A stretch of DNA of 43,209 bases, from NCBI GenBank assembly GCA_964419545.1, contig CAYQQU010000050.1, forward strand, positions 1 through 43,209, read 5' to 3'. The notes under the pieces are model-generated. The model was given only the letters and a program-made list of their open reading frames with translations, was not told where the DNA came from and did not search any database. The position numbers and the translations under genes are program-made. Below are positions 35,864 through 43,209 of this stretch, in pieces; within the stretch, counting starts at the first letter, position 1; every line of letters starts with the position of its first letter. This DNA comes from CAYQQU01 sp964419545. GTDB lineage: Bacteria; Bacteroidota; Bacteroidia; Chitinophagales; Saprospiraceae.

Positions 35864-36033
35864 TTAACCCGGGTTATTCATGGGTTCATCTATTGCGCCC
35901 GCCATTCTACCCCGCTCAATCACCGTATCTGGGGATACCTGTCTGCAGCAGGCGGGCGCCTCCGTGTTGCCCGCCTGTGCGAACGCAAGCCTGTCAACCG
36001 TCATGACGAGACCCCATGAATAATCCGGGTTAA
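35864..36033. repeat. TTAACCCGG-family repeat, copy C
   Basis: The best-preserved copy: TTAACCCGGGTTATTCATGG at the left and CCATGAATAATCCGGGTTAA at the right, 170 bases in all, with the CTGCAGCAGGCGGGCG core segment present. It lies about 146 bases after the CoA-binding gene. Together with the 164-bp element at 36098 it fills most of the 794-base gap before the sigma factor gene. Confidence 0.9.
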
Positions 36034-36097
36034 GCAGTTGCGCCAATTCTGATGCTACGGAATTTCCCTACCAGGAAAATGGACCCATTGCGGGTTT

Positions 36098-36261
36098 AGA
36101 GCTTGTTTGGAGGTAGTCATTTTGGCTGCAAAACCCAGCTTTTGGAACCTCCCTGTGGCATTTTTCCGGCCCGTAGCGCTGCTATGAGCCGGAAAAATCC
36201 CTTCGGGAGAACCCAAAATCTGAGTTTTTCGCTTCAAAAGCACTACCTCCAAACAAGCTCT
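36098..36261 (-). repeat. 164-bp palindromic element, copy 3
   Basis: Identical by eye to copy 2 at 13250-13413, in the same orientation, with perfect 20-bp ends. It lies 64 bases after repeat copy C. The flanks TTT and TAG match those of copy 2, which may reflect target preference. Confidence 0.92.
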
Positions 36262-36460
36262 TAGTGAAAAAAACGAACCGACATGCAACGTTTTTGCCAT
36301 TACCCGCATATTGTAGGCGTTACCGTACGGAAAACCAATTATTAATCAACCGTTAATTAAAAAACATGAATGTCCTGAATAGTTTGAAATTTTTACGCCT
36401 CGCTATATCACTGGTTGCCAATAATGAAAATAATCGTTGGCATTAGTATTTCATTACAAG

Positions 36461-36497
36461 ATGTTGATAGTTGTCGCCAATGGTCACCTATCAACAT
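36461..36497. promoter_or_regulatory. Inverted repeat just upstream of the sigma factor
   Basis: Perfect 10-bp arms ATGTTGATAG (36461-36470) and CTATCAACAT (36488-36497) separated by 17 bases, ending 14 bases before the sigma factor ATG. This spacing suits an operator or a hairpin in the 5' leader that covers the ribosome-binding region. No protein can be assigned to it. The AT-rich 36290-36460 probably holds the promoter, though a confident TTG/TAnnTTTG pair is not evident. Confidence 0.45.
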
Positions 36498-36511
36498 TCT
36501 GAACTCAGATC

Positions 36512-37066
36512 ATGGTTGACCCAAGTTTATTAGCGGCGGTTCAGAAAGGTGATCACGCCGCCTTCAAGGAACTTTACCAGTCTTGTATCGGATACGTGTA
36601 TTCGGTTACCAGGCGGTATGTGTCCAATAAGAGTGATCACCCCGATGTCATCCAGGAAATCTTCGCCCGGGTATTTTTGAGCATTCATACCTTTGACGAT
36701 GCAAAAGGCGACTTCAAGTTTTGGCTGCGCCGGCTGGTCATCAATCAATGTATGCAGCACTACCGGCAGGGAAAATCCCCCACACAGGTCGTTCCGATCA
36801 ATGCCATAAATGAAGCTGAAAAAGGTCTCGATGAACAGATAACAAAGCTGACCAAAGTGGAAATTGAGCAATTTCTGGAGCTGATGCCAGAAGGTTACCG
36901 GCAAGTATTTATGCTGGTCGTTATTGATGAATATACGCACAAGGAAGTAGGCGAGTTATTAGGCATCAGCGCGGAAACCTCCCGCTCCCAATTCTCACGA
37001 GCAAAAAGCTGGGTAAGAAGGAACCTATCAGATAACAAACTAAAGGCATTAGCAAATGGGCTCTGA
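36512..37066 (+). CDS. ECF-type RNA polymerase sigma factor
   Basis: A 184-residue sigma-70 family protein of ECF type. Sigma-2 covers about 15-85 (AAFKELYQSCIGYVYSVTRR, VIQEIFARVFLSIHTF, FWLRRLVINQCMQHYR) and sigma-4 covers about 125-175 (MPEGYRQVFMLVVIDEYTHK, EVGELLGISAETSRSQFSRA). The sigma-3 domain is absent as expected. The stop overlaps the start of the next gene by 11 bases, so sigma and its presumed anti-sigma factor are translationally coupled. The group resembles Bacteroidota ECF factors paired with membrane-spanning anti-sigma proteins. Target genes are unknown but may include the kinase and lipoprotein downstream. Confidence 0.93.
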   Translation: MVDPSLLAAVQKGDHAAFKELYQSCIGYVYSVTRRYVSNKSDHPDVIQEIFARVFLSIHTFDDAKGDFKFWLRRLVINQCMQHYRQGKSPTQVVPINAINEAEKGLDEQITKLTKVEIEQFLELMPEGYRQVFMLVVIDEYTHKEVGELLGISAETSRSQFSRAKSWVRRNLSDNKLKALANGL

Positions 37067-38558
37067 ATACGATAAATTAAAAAAGTTGATGTCGGAAGAC
37101 AATGACCCGGTCCCTCCTGAACTGAACTGGGAACGGATGGAAGCGGGTATTTTGCAGAAAATGGATGAATTACAATCCGGTAAATCATCTTCTTCGCAAA
37201 GGAGGAGGCTGATCAGATCAGGACGGATAGTCGCCATTTTGTTCATTCTCCTGCTCGGCCTGTTCCTCTGTAACGATACTGAAAACGACTCCTCCCCCTT
37301 GGTGTCACCAGATCAGGCGGCCACGGAGCAGCCCGCCTCACCGGAGCGGCCTTCCGAAGATAAAGCCAGTCTTCAGCCTCCTTCATCTGCCGACAATCCC
37401 GATCAGCCATCTACGGATGACAATAACCGGGAAGAAGGCGTCACATCAGCGCCTGCGCTCGATCGGAGTCGACCTTCTGTTCGATCGAAAGCCAAAGCGT
37501 CATCCCAACCACCGAATGCAAAGGGGAATTTGCATCCTACTCCTATTCAGGATAAAACTGCCAAGGAGAAATCGCCGGGGTCGTTTGCTGCGGCAGATGC
37601 TTCAGTAACGGATAGCGACCACACCGTCCAGCCAGAGCAAAGAGCTTTGTCGATAGTGGAATCAGATGCACAGCCTGGATCCGATGACCTGGTCGGAAAC
37701 CCCGCTGCCGTTGCTAAACAAGCATCTAATTTGGGAACCCCGGCCGCGTTACTGCCTGCGAAAGAGTTGATGGTCGCCATAGAGCAGGAACCGGTCCAAC
37801 TACCGGCCGGGTTCCGGGCAGTATCAGCGGATGGCGCCGCCCCGAAACAAGCCGCGGCGTCATCCGATCGAATTACTCTCCTGAGTGGCCTTACCTGGTG
37901 GGGGACGGGTTACGGGGCCACCAAACCCGAACGCCATCCCTACGAACGGACGATTACTTCCTACCACGTACAACTGAACTACCTGCACACCCTAAAAAGG
38001 GATTATACGCTGTTGGTGGGGCTTCAATATCAACAATTGGAGAGCCGGCTCGACTGGAGCTCCTCCCTGGATAATTACACCATTATTCTGACGGATACCA
38101 TCGTTCAGGTTCAATCCAACTTGCTGACCAAGAAACAATTGGAAGTCCGGGGAGATGTTGAGGTAAATGCCCCGGCTATGCGCACCGTACGGCACTACAA
38201 TCAAACCCGAATCTATCAGATTCCTTTCGCCCTGGGAAAAACCTGGAGCTTTAAGCAATGGCAGGCGGATGTGTTGTTTGGCGGAAGCCTCAATATTCTT
38301 TCACAAAACAAAGGACGTACGCTTTACCTGGGTGAAATACAGGACTACGACGGTGCTTCTACTGATTTTTTAAACCCCCAATGGAACATTCACGTTTTGT
38401 TTATGGGGCGACTGAGCTACCGGATCAATGACCATTTCGGCATCACGACGGGCATCCAACTCCAAAGAAGCCTGACCAACTGGAGTACGGAGTCCAGCAT
38501 CAAGATGTATCCGAATGTGTTAAGCTGGGAGCTGGGGATGAGTTATCAATTCAATTGA
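37056..38558 (+). CDS. Putative dual-membrane anti-sigma factor with C-terminal beta-barrel
   Basis: A 500-residue protein in three parts. Residues 1-57 are a charged cytoplasmic segment with an anti-sigma-like helix (PPELNWERMEAGILQKMDEL). Residues 58-72 form one membrane helix (IVAILFILLLGLFL). Residues about 74-268 are a disordered Pro/Ser/Ala/Asp-rich linker, long enough to cross the periplasm. Residues 270-500 look like an outer-membrane beta-barrel: alternating strands (SYHVQLNYLHTLKRDYTLLV, QWNIHVLFMGRLSYRINDHF) and the terminal WELGMSYQFN. This layout matches, from memory, the Dma anti-sigma factors of Bacteroides, which link the outer membrane directly to an ECF sigma factor. It overlaps the sigma gene by 11 bases. 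The barrel's ligand is unknown. Confidence 0.78.
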   Translation: MGSEYDKLKKLMSEDNDPVPPELNWERMEAGILQKMDELQSGKSSSSQRRRLIRSGRIVAILFILLLGLFLCNDTENDSSPLVSPDQAATEQPASPERPSEDKASLQPPSSADNPDQPSTDDNNREEGVTSAPALDRSRPSVRSKAKASSQPPNAKGNLHPTPIQDKTAKEKSPGSFAAADASVTDSDHTVQPEQRALSIVESDAQPGSDDLVGNPAAVAKQASNLGTPAALLPAKELMVAIEQEPVQLPAGFRAVSADGAAPKQAAASSDRITLLSGLTWWGTGYGATKPERHPYERTITSYHVQLNYLHTLKRDYTLLVGLQYQQLESRLDWSSSLDNYTIILTDTIVQVQSNLLTKKQLEVRGDVEVNAPAMRTVRHYNQTRIYQIPFALGKTWSFKQWQADVLFGGSLNILSQNKGRTLYLGEIQDYDGASTDFLNPQWNIHVLFMGRLSYRINDHFGITTGIQLQRSLTNWSTESSIKMYPNVLSWELGMSYQFN

Positions 38559-38601
38559 TCCGGATTAGGGCCAATGGTTTTTATTCACCAAACTTTCTCT
38601 C

Positions 38602-40761
38602 ATGGTCACGAACAGTATTTCAGTAGCTGAGCGCCTCTACTGGATGGATCGCTTGCTGTCTGATCCAAAGTATAACCAACAAGAGCTGTTGCGCAAAAAA
38701 GTGAGCTTCCAATGGTACTTGGCCTCTTTTGCCGGCACTATTGTACTGACAGCCTTTGCCTTCGTTATTGGCGCCGGCATCATAGGTAATTATGGTCTGT
38801 GGTTGAGTGGGACTTACCTGATAGGGTTCTCTGCCTATTTGGCTTTTCACTATAACCGGTATAACCTCTTCTTTCTCTTTGTCATCATTTTAATAACGAC
38901 GGTTTTTATCGCACGGTGTGGTGGGATTGCTCATTCGGGAGGGTTGATCTTCGCGGGATTGAGTTGCGCTTTTTCCACCATTTTGATGAACAATATCTAC
39001 CGCAGCATGATGGTTTTCGGTGGGTATATTTTATCCATCCTCGTACTAGGGATCTGTGGGCCCTATTTCCCGGTCCACCCGGATATGACGCCTGGCATCA
39101 ATAACCTCTTTTTTACCATCAATACCATTTGGCTATCTGCTTCTCAATTGCTTTTTATTATTGGCTACCTCCGGGAAAAGGACGAGATCGAAGAGCGTGA
39201 GGCCCAGCATTTGCAGGATTTGAATGAGGCTAAGAACCGGATCTATACCAATATTACCCATGAATTCCGTACTCCCCTGACCATTATTCTCGGTATGGCC
39301 GAACAACTGCGGCAAGGTAAGACGGCTGTATTGGACGCCGCCCGGCTGATCTGTAACAATGGGCGCCATTTGCTGAAACTCCTGAATCAGTTGCTCAGCC
39401 TGGCTCGCCTTGATACCGGGCAAGAGTCGCTGCACTGGACTTGCACCAATGCCGTGGGCTTTCTGCGTTATCTCGTATCCTCTTTTCAATCGACAGCCGA
39501 TCAACGGCAATTGAGGTTGGTCATGCAAACATCGATTGATGAGCTTTGCATGGACCTGGACCTGGAAAAGTGGGAAAGTATTTTCGGAAATTTATTGACC
39601 AACGCCTTGAAGTTTACGCCCGCCGGCGGCAGTGTGACGGTCCGCGTATCATTCGCTAGTGAGGAAGTATTACAGGTCGAGGTAGCTGATACAGGCACGG
39701 GTATTCCCGCCGATCTTTTACCCCATATCTTTGAGCGGTTTTACCAGGTAGAAGAGCAGCGGGAGCATCATCAGGAAGGCAGTGGTATCGGCCTGGCCCT
39801 GGTCCGGGAGTACACCGAATTACTAGGAGGAACGGTGCACGTAGCCAGTACATTGCATGAGGGAACAGTTTTCCGGCTTCGTTTTCCCATTCACCGGGAA
39901 GCGCTGCAAGGGCCAATACCTTACCTATATCAGCTTACCGACACGATGGAGGCGGATCAGGGCCGGACGGAGCTGATAGGAGGCGGGCCGTCAGCCGAGG
40001 AGCTTCCTCTTTTGTTGATCGTGGAAGATAATGCTGACCTCGTATATTTTCTTCACGAGATACTGCACCATCATTACCGGGTGATTACGGCGACGAACGG
40101 GCATGAAGGGTTGACACTGGCTCGCCGGTACATCCCGGATATTATCATTTCCGATATCATGATGCCGGTGATGGACGGCATGCGTATGCTCGAACAACTG
40201 AAGTCGGACCAGCGTACCAGTCATATTCCGGTGATCATGCTAACCGCCAAGGCAGATCAGCCTTCTCGCTTAGCAGGGTTGGAAAAAGGGGCCGAAGCCT
40301 ATCTGAGTAAACCGTTCCAGAGAGAGGAACTCCTGATCCGGCTACGTAAGCTGCTGGAATTGCGTAAAATCCTGCAGAAGCGTTTCGCCGCCGTGGAGAA
40401 CATACCGGAACAAGCTCCGGCCGATATGTCCCTGGAGGATCAGTTCATGGCCCGGGTACGCAAGATTCTGGCCCTGCACCTCGATGACGAAACCTTCAGT
40501 ATCGCAGAACTGTGCCGGGAACTGGCCATGAGTCGCACCCAGTTGTATCGCAAATTCGCGGCCCTGACCAATATGACCGTCAATCAATACCTTCGCCGCT
40601 ACCGCCTGTACGAGGCCCGGCGTTTGTTGCTGGAGACGGATCTGAGTGTCAGCCAGGTAGCCCTGGAAGTAGGCTTGCCGAACCCCAGTTACTTTAGCCG
40701 GGTCTTTACCGAAACTTTTGGCATCAACCCCAGCCAGGTGCGCAAAATACCCCCCGCCTGA
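38602..40761 (+). CDS. Hybrid sensor kinase with receiver and AraC output domain
   Basis: A 719-residue one-protein two-component system. Residues about 35-190 contain six membrane helices with only short loops, so it senses a membrane or small-molecule signal rather than carrying the large periplasmic propeller of classic HTCS regulators. Then HisKA with His220 (NITHEFRTPLT), HATPase_c with N-box NLLTNALKF, DTGTGIP (363-369) and GSGIGLAL (393-400), a receiver with phospho-acceptor Asp518 (IIISDIMMPVMDG), and an AraC helix-turn-helix (FSIAELCRELAMSRTQLYRK; VALEVGLPNPSYFSRVF). All catalytic residues are present. It starts 43 bases after the anti-sigma gene and is probably co-transcribed. Confidence 0.92.
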   Translation: MVTNSISVAERLYWMDRLLSDPKYNQQELLRKKVSFQWYLASFAGTIVLTAFAFVIGAGIIGNYGLWLSGTYLIGFSAYLAFHYNRYNLFFLFVIILITTVFIARCGGIAHSGGLIFAGLSCAFSTILMNNIYRSMMVFGGYILSILVLGICGPYFPVHPDMTPGINNLFFTINTIWLSASQLLFIIGYLREKDEIEEREAQHLQDLNEAKNRIYTNITHEFRTPLTIILGMAEQLRQGKTAVLDAARLICNNGRHLLKLLNQLLSLARLDTGQESLHWTCTNAVGFLRYLVSSFQSTADQRQLRLVMQTSIDELCMDLDLEKWESIFGNLLTNALKFTPAGGSVTVRVSFASEEVLQVEVADTGTGIPADLLPHIFERFYQVEEQREHHQEGSGIGLALVREYTELLGGTVHVASTLHEGTVFRLRFPIHREALQGPIPYLYQLTDTMEADQGRTELIGGGPSAEELPLLLIVEDNADLVYFLHEILHHHYRVITATNGHEGLTLARRYIPDIIISDIMMPVMDGMRMLEQLKSDQRTSHIPVIMLTAKADQPSRLAGLEKGAEAYLSKPFQREELLIRLRKLLELRKILQKRFAAVENIPEQAPADMSLEDQFMARVRKILALHLDDETFSIAELCRELAMSRTQLYRKFAALTNMTVNQYLRRYRLYEARRLLLETDLSVSQVALEVGLPNPSYFSRVFTETFGINPSQVRKIPPA

Positions 40762-40871
40762 TTTGGGATGCTGAGTAAAGCCTTTGGTACGGTGCGTAAA
40801 GCAACTCTGATGGCTCTCCGCTACCTTGAGGAATGATCAAATCCTTATTCCTCAACCAAAAATGTAGCACC

Positions 40872-41687
40872 ATGAGAGTCATACATCTTGTTTTTTCGTT
40901 GCTTTTCGTTGGCCTCGTAGTGGTCTCTTGTGAAAAAGACAGCGAAGCCGTCATGGAAGAGCCCCTGGAGGCAATGCCCCTTTATACCGTACCGGAGATC
41001 CCTGCGGAGATCGCTGAATTGATGACCGCCGAAGACCGCGCCCGCTTCGAGGCCGGCCCCGGTGAGGCCTATTTAGCCCGGGCTGAAGAAAAAACCCTGC
41101 ACTATCGATCCGGGCGTCGCCCGCGTTGGCGCCCGGTCCTGTTGCGACTGGAGTACAATCTGGCCTTTGTTCCCATTAGCGTACCCGAGGGTGCGGATTG
41201 TCTGAATGGGGAATATGTCATTTGTATTGACCCTACGACAAGAATGCCTGTTCCCGAAAACATCCCGCAATGTTTCCCCAACGGTTTTCCGCCTGATGCG
41301 GTTCCGAACTTCTCAGGATCGACCGGCTACACCTATGCCGAAGGATACTGGCGGGGCCAACGGCCCCTGATTGCGGAGTATTGGAATACGTTCTGCGCGC
41401 CCGATTACGCCGGATCGGGCTATGGAAATTACCAGGTAAATGGACCTGAGAATAAACTTTACCTGACGGCCACTACTACTCCGATCGTCCCCACGCCGGT
41501 ATTAGGAAATTGTGTGGATTTCTATTTCTACCGTTTGGGTGAATACACCGGTGGGGAAGGCATTTTCACGGACGCCTTTGGTTGGGAGGTCACTCGGATA
41601 TTTACCCTGGCTGAAAATGATCCAACCTGTAGCGAGGATGGCTTAGGCCAATCTACCGCCATTACTTTCGGCTGGGTCCGCTACTGA
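40872..41687 (+). CDS. Predicted lipoprotein of unknown function
   Basis: A 271-residue predicted lipoprotein: MRVIHLVFSLLFVGLVVVSC gives a lipobox with Cys20, followed by an acidic segment (EKDSEAVMEEPLEAMP). The mature part has several aromatic and Gly-rich strands (YAEGYWRGQRPLIAEYWNTF, CAPDYAGSGYGNYQVNG) and four or more cysteines that could form disulfides. I recognise no family. I chose 40872 because it starts the signal sequence; an in-frame ATG at 40833 would add 13 residues. It lies 110 bases after the hybrid kinase and may be regulated by it or by the sigma factor. Confidence 0.75.
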   Translation: MRVIHLVFSLLFVGLVVVSCEKDSEAVMEEPLEAMPLYTVPEIPAEIAELMTAEDRARFEAGPGEAYLARAEEKTLHYRSGRRPRWRPVLLRLEYNLAFVPISVPEGADCLNGEYVICIDPTTRMPVPENIPQCFPNGFPPDAVPNFSGSTGYTYAEGYWRGQRPLIAEYWNTFCAPDYAGSGYGNYQVNGPENKLYLTATTTPIVPTPVLGNCVDFYFYRLGEYTGGEGIFTDAFGWEVTRIFTLAENDPTCSEDGLGQSTAITFGWVRY

Positions 41688-41705
41688 TAACTCTTGGTGA
41701 ATACC

Positions 41706-41855
41706 TGACCCGGATGATTCATGGATCATCTATTGCCGGCCGCCATTCTGCCCCGCTCACTCACCGTATCTGGGGATACCTGCCTGTCGCCCTTCTGTGC
41801 GAACGCAGGCCTGACAACCGTCATGACGAAGAACCCATGAATCATCCGGGCTTAG
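41706..41855. repeat. TTAACCCGG-family repeat, copy D
   Basis: From TGACCCGGATGATTCATGG to CCATGAATCATCCGGGCTTA, 150 bases, with the same core as copy B. The two ends carry matching changes (GATGATTC and GAATCATC), which keeps the arms complementary. It follows the lipoprotein gene by 18 bases. Confidence 0.88.
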
Positions 41856-41924
41856 AGCCAGCAATTTCTAGTGCAAAGCGCACACGTAAGTTCTTAAAGA
41901 GAATGAATGAAACCTGAAAAGGCT

Positions 41925-42172
41925 GGAGCGTAATTCAATCGTTTTTTGGACCACCGCGTCGGAAAGAGGAAGCACATTGCAGGATGCAATGAATGCTTCA
42001 AGCGTTTGCATTTAAGCAGCAGGACCGTCCGTTCAATTTGATTGATGACAGAAAGGTGGTGGGTATTGAGATCAACAATATCCTGTAGCTGAGTACTTGC
42101 TGAGGGTGGCAACATACCTCCAAACAAGCTCTCAATGACAGCGTTGCTATCTATCAGATACTGCGTTCCCAT
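41925..42172 (-). pseudogene. Decayed PIN-domain (VapC-like) toxin
   Basis: The minus strand starts MGTQYLIDSNAVIE and continues LSVINQIE, the first strand and acidic residues of a PIN-domain ribonuclease. After about residue 45 the frame shifts, and a second frame reads MQTLEAFIASCNVLPLSDAV and VQKTIELR, the expected middle of a PIN protein. The C-terminal part with the last acidic residues (usually LPDAIIAATA) is missing; repeat copy D lies about 70 bases further on. Near the start, GAGAGCTTGTTTGGAGGTATG carries 18 bases identical to the end of the 164-bp element. It should be inactive. Confidence 0.65.
42115..42132. repeat. 18-bp remnant of a 164-bp element end
   Basis: The minus strand reads AGAGCTTGTTTGGAGGTA, identical to 18 of the 20 bases of that element's end, inside the toxin pseudogene. 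No second end is nearby. It may be an excision scar or a truncated insertion. Confidence 0.55.
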
Positions 42173-42351
42173 TCTTCCCGACTTTGCTCTACCGATTCGA
42201 GAAGTTCGGAAGCGGTCTCCTTAGAGATACTACCTGAACTTACCCCAAAACGCTGACGGACCTTGCACGCGATCACCCGCAAGAAGCGATCATTCCATTT
42301 ATGGGAATGCACATTGCGTTGACAACAAGGCCGGGAGCGCGATAAAAAGCG
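42154..42351 (-). pseudogene. Antitoxin-like remnant before the PIN pseudogene
   Basis: An open frame without a start codon ends ISKETASELLESVEQSREEW then ERSI and a TGA that overlaps the first codons of the PIN reading frame. That overlap is typical of toxin-antitoxin pairs, and the last 25 residues look like a VapB-type toxin-binding tail. The upstream part (PCCQRNVHSHKWNDRFLRVI) does not look like a normal antitoxin and may come from something else. The remaining sequence to 42555 holds no gene I can support and should carry the promoter of the next gene. Confidence 0.4.
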
Positions 42352-42555
42352 CTACGTCAACTTCACTTACCAATGGTTGATTAATCCGAACCACTAGTTG
42401 AATAAACTTTGCCAGCCTTGCCTTTGCCCTTTTCTTTGCATCAACAAACGAACAGAAAGGAAATACTACCTAATAAGTTGTTTTCAAGTTTTTAATCCAT
42501 TGGAAACCAGTATTTAAACTTCATCATTTTTCAATTTTCTAAATCAATTTTTATT

Positions 42556-43065
42556 ATGAAAAACATCTTTTTCATCCTGGCTTTTATTGCCACCACTTTT
42601 GCGGCACAGGCGCAAGTTGGCGTAACCGTTCAAACCATTGATGCCGACAATGTACCCGCGGCGGTAATCAGTAGCCAGGCGACTTATTTCCCGGGCGTCA
42701 ATGTCAATGTGTGGGAGCAGCAAACCGCAAATGGTCAAAGTAAGTCTGCCGATCGCTACATCGCCAATTTCCAAAACAACGGTCAGAAGGCGAGAGCGAG
42801 ATACTACCCAAGCGGCGCGGGCACCACTGCGACCACTTACTACGGTGGTTCACAACTGCCGGCAGAGATCCAAGAGGCGGTGGCTACCAATTACGAGGGT
42901 TATACCCTGGGAAGTGGCGAACAGATCGTGACACTGCCAACGAGCGACCTTTACTATCGTCTGAGATTGAGAAAAGGCGCCCAGAAGTTAGTAGTTTACA
43001 CAGACGAAAACGGGCAGGAAGTTTCGCTGGATGAGTTACCCGAAGTAATGAAAAAGGACCAATAA
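42556..43065 (+). CDS. Small secreted PepSY-like protein
   Basis: A 169-residue protein with signal peptide MKNIFFILAFIATTFAAQAQ. The rest follows a PepSY-like / beta-lactamase-inhibitor-like pattern: VPAAVISSQATYFPGVNVNV, QQTANGQSKSADRYIANFQN, then LPAEIQEAVATNYEGYTLGS and YYRLRLRKGAQKLVVYTDEN followed by GQEVSLDELPEVMKK. Such proteins are usually periplasmic in Bacteroidota and have no established reaction. The gene stands alone, with a strong terminator right after it. Confidence 0.75.
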   Translation: MKNIFFILAFIATTFAAQAQVGVTVQTIDADNVPAAVISSQATYFPGVNVNVWEQQTANGQSKSADRYIANFQNNGQKARARYYPSGAGTTATTYYGGSQLPAEIQEAVATNYEGYTLGSGEQIVTLPTSDLYYRLRLRKGAQKLVVYTDENGQEVSLDELPEVMKKDQ

Positions 43066-43075
43066 AAAGAATGTT

Positions 43076-43109
43076 CCATCGCCTCGTGTTCGAGGCGATG
43101 GACTTTTTG
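43076..43109 (+). terminator. Rho-independent terminator
   Basis: An 11-bp perfect stem CCATCGCCTCG / CGAGGCGATGG with a TGTT loop, followed by ACTTTTTGT, lies 10 bases after the PepSY-like gene. Confidence 0.92.
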
Positions 43110-43157
43110 TATGGATGCATTCCTCAGTTTTTGTCCTCTATTTGGGGCTGAATTATA

Positions 43158-43209
43158 AGAGCTTGTTTGGAGGTAGTGCTTTTGAAGCGAAAAACTCAGA
43201 TTTTGGGTT
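43158..43209 (+). repeat. 164-bp palindromic element, copy 4, cut by the window end
   Basis: The first 52 bases of the element in the same orientation as copy 1, with an identical end AGAGCTTGTTTGGAGGTAGT. The window stops inside it, which is consistent with repeats limiting the assembly. Confidence 0.85.

Overview
The window looks like chromosomal DNA of a Bacteroidota bacterium, probably of the Saprospiria (Lewinella/Haliscomenobacter-like). The evidence is three secreted proteins with type IX secretion (T9SS) C-terminal sorting domains, a complete Bat aerotolerance operon, a hybrid sensor kinase ending in an AraC domain, an ECF sigma factor paired with an apparent dual-membrane anti-sigma factor, and weak Shine-Dalgarno signals. 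It is draft sequence: a run of exactly 100 N lies inside a tandem repeat, and two genes carry one in-frame stop each. Genus-level assignment is inference.

Layout. 1-101: 3' stub of an IMP dehydrogenase-like gene. 185-1675: GPH-family sugar:cation symporter. 1.7-2.3 kb: palindromic repeats. 2.3-6.1 kb: katG, then fetA-fetB iron export, a peroxide/iron-stress group. 6.1-9.0 kb (minus): a caspase-like protease, a CHAT-domain protein broken by an amber codon, and a Trypco2 protein, resembling an NTP-dependent conflict/cell-death module, with a nested hairpin upstream. 9.3-10.1 kb: pseudogene split by a 164-bp palindromic element. 10.2-19.2 kb: subtilisin-like lipoprotein, three T9SS cargo proteins (the largest with a TGA in its sorting domain) and an unrecognised helical protein. 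19.3-21.9 kb: helix-hairpin-helix lipoprotein, small membrane protein, and an acyl-CoA dehydrogenase-fold enzyme lacking both usual catalytic glutamates. 22.0-24.8 kb: STAND NTPase with an EAD11-like N-terminus and TPRs. 25.2-25.9 kb: HAD phosphatase. 26.0-35.0 kb (minus): moxR, DUF58, BatD-like protein, batA-batE, interrupted between the BatD-like gene and batA by a repeat-filled gap. 35.3-35.7 kb: CoA-binding protein. 36.5-41.7 kb: sigma factor, anti-sigma/beta-barrel fusion, hybrid kinase, lipoprotein. 41.7-43.2 kb: decayed vapBC-type locus and a small secreted PepSY-like protein.

Two non-coding repeat families run through the window. One is a 164-bp near-perfect palindrome with 20-bp ends (three full copies, one cut by the window end, one 18-bp remnant). 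The other is a 150-172-bp element with ends close to TTAACCCGGATTATTCATGG (four copies, one 55-bp mini-copy, two solo ends), which sits at gene 3' ends and in three cases supplies the stop codon. The most interesting items for follow-up are the caspase/CHAT/Trypco2 module, the sigma/dual-membrane anti-sigma operon, the repeat-filled gap in the bat operon, and the two palindromic element families.
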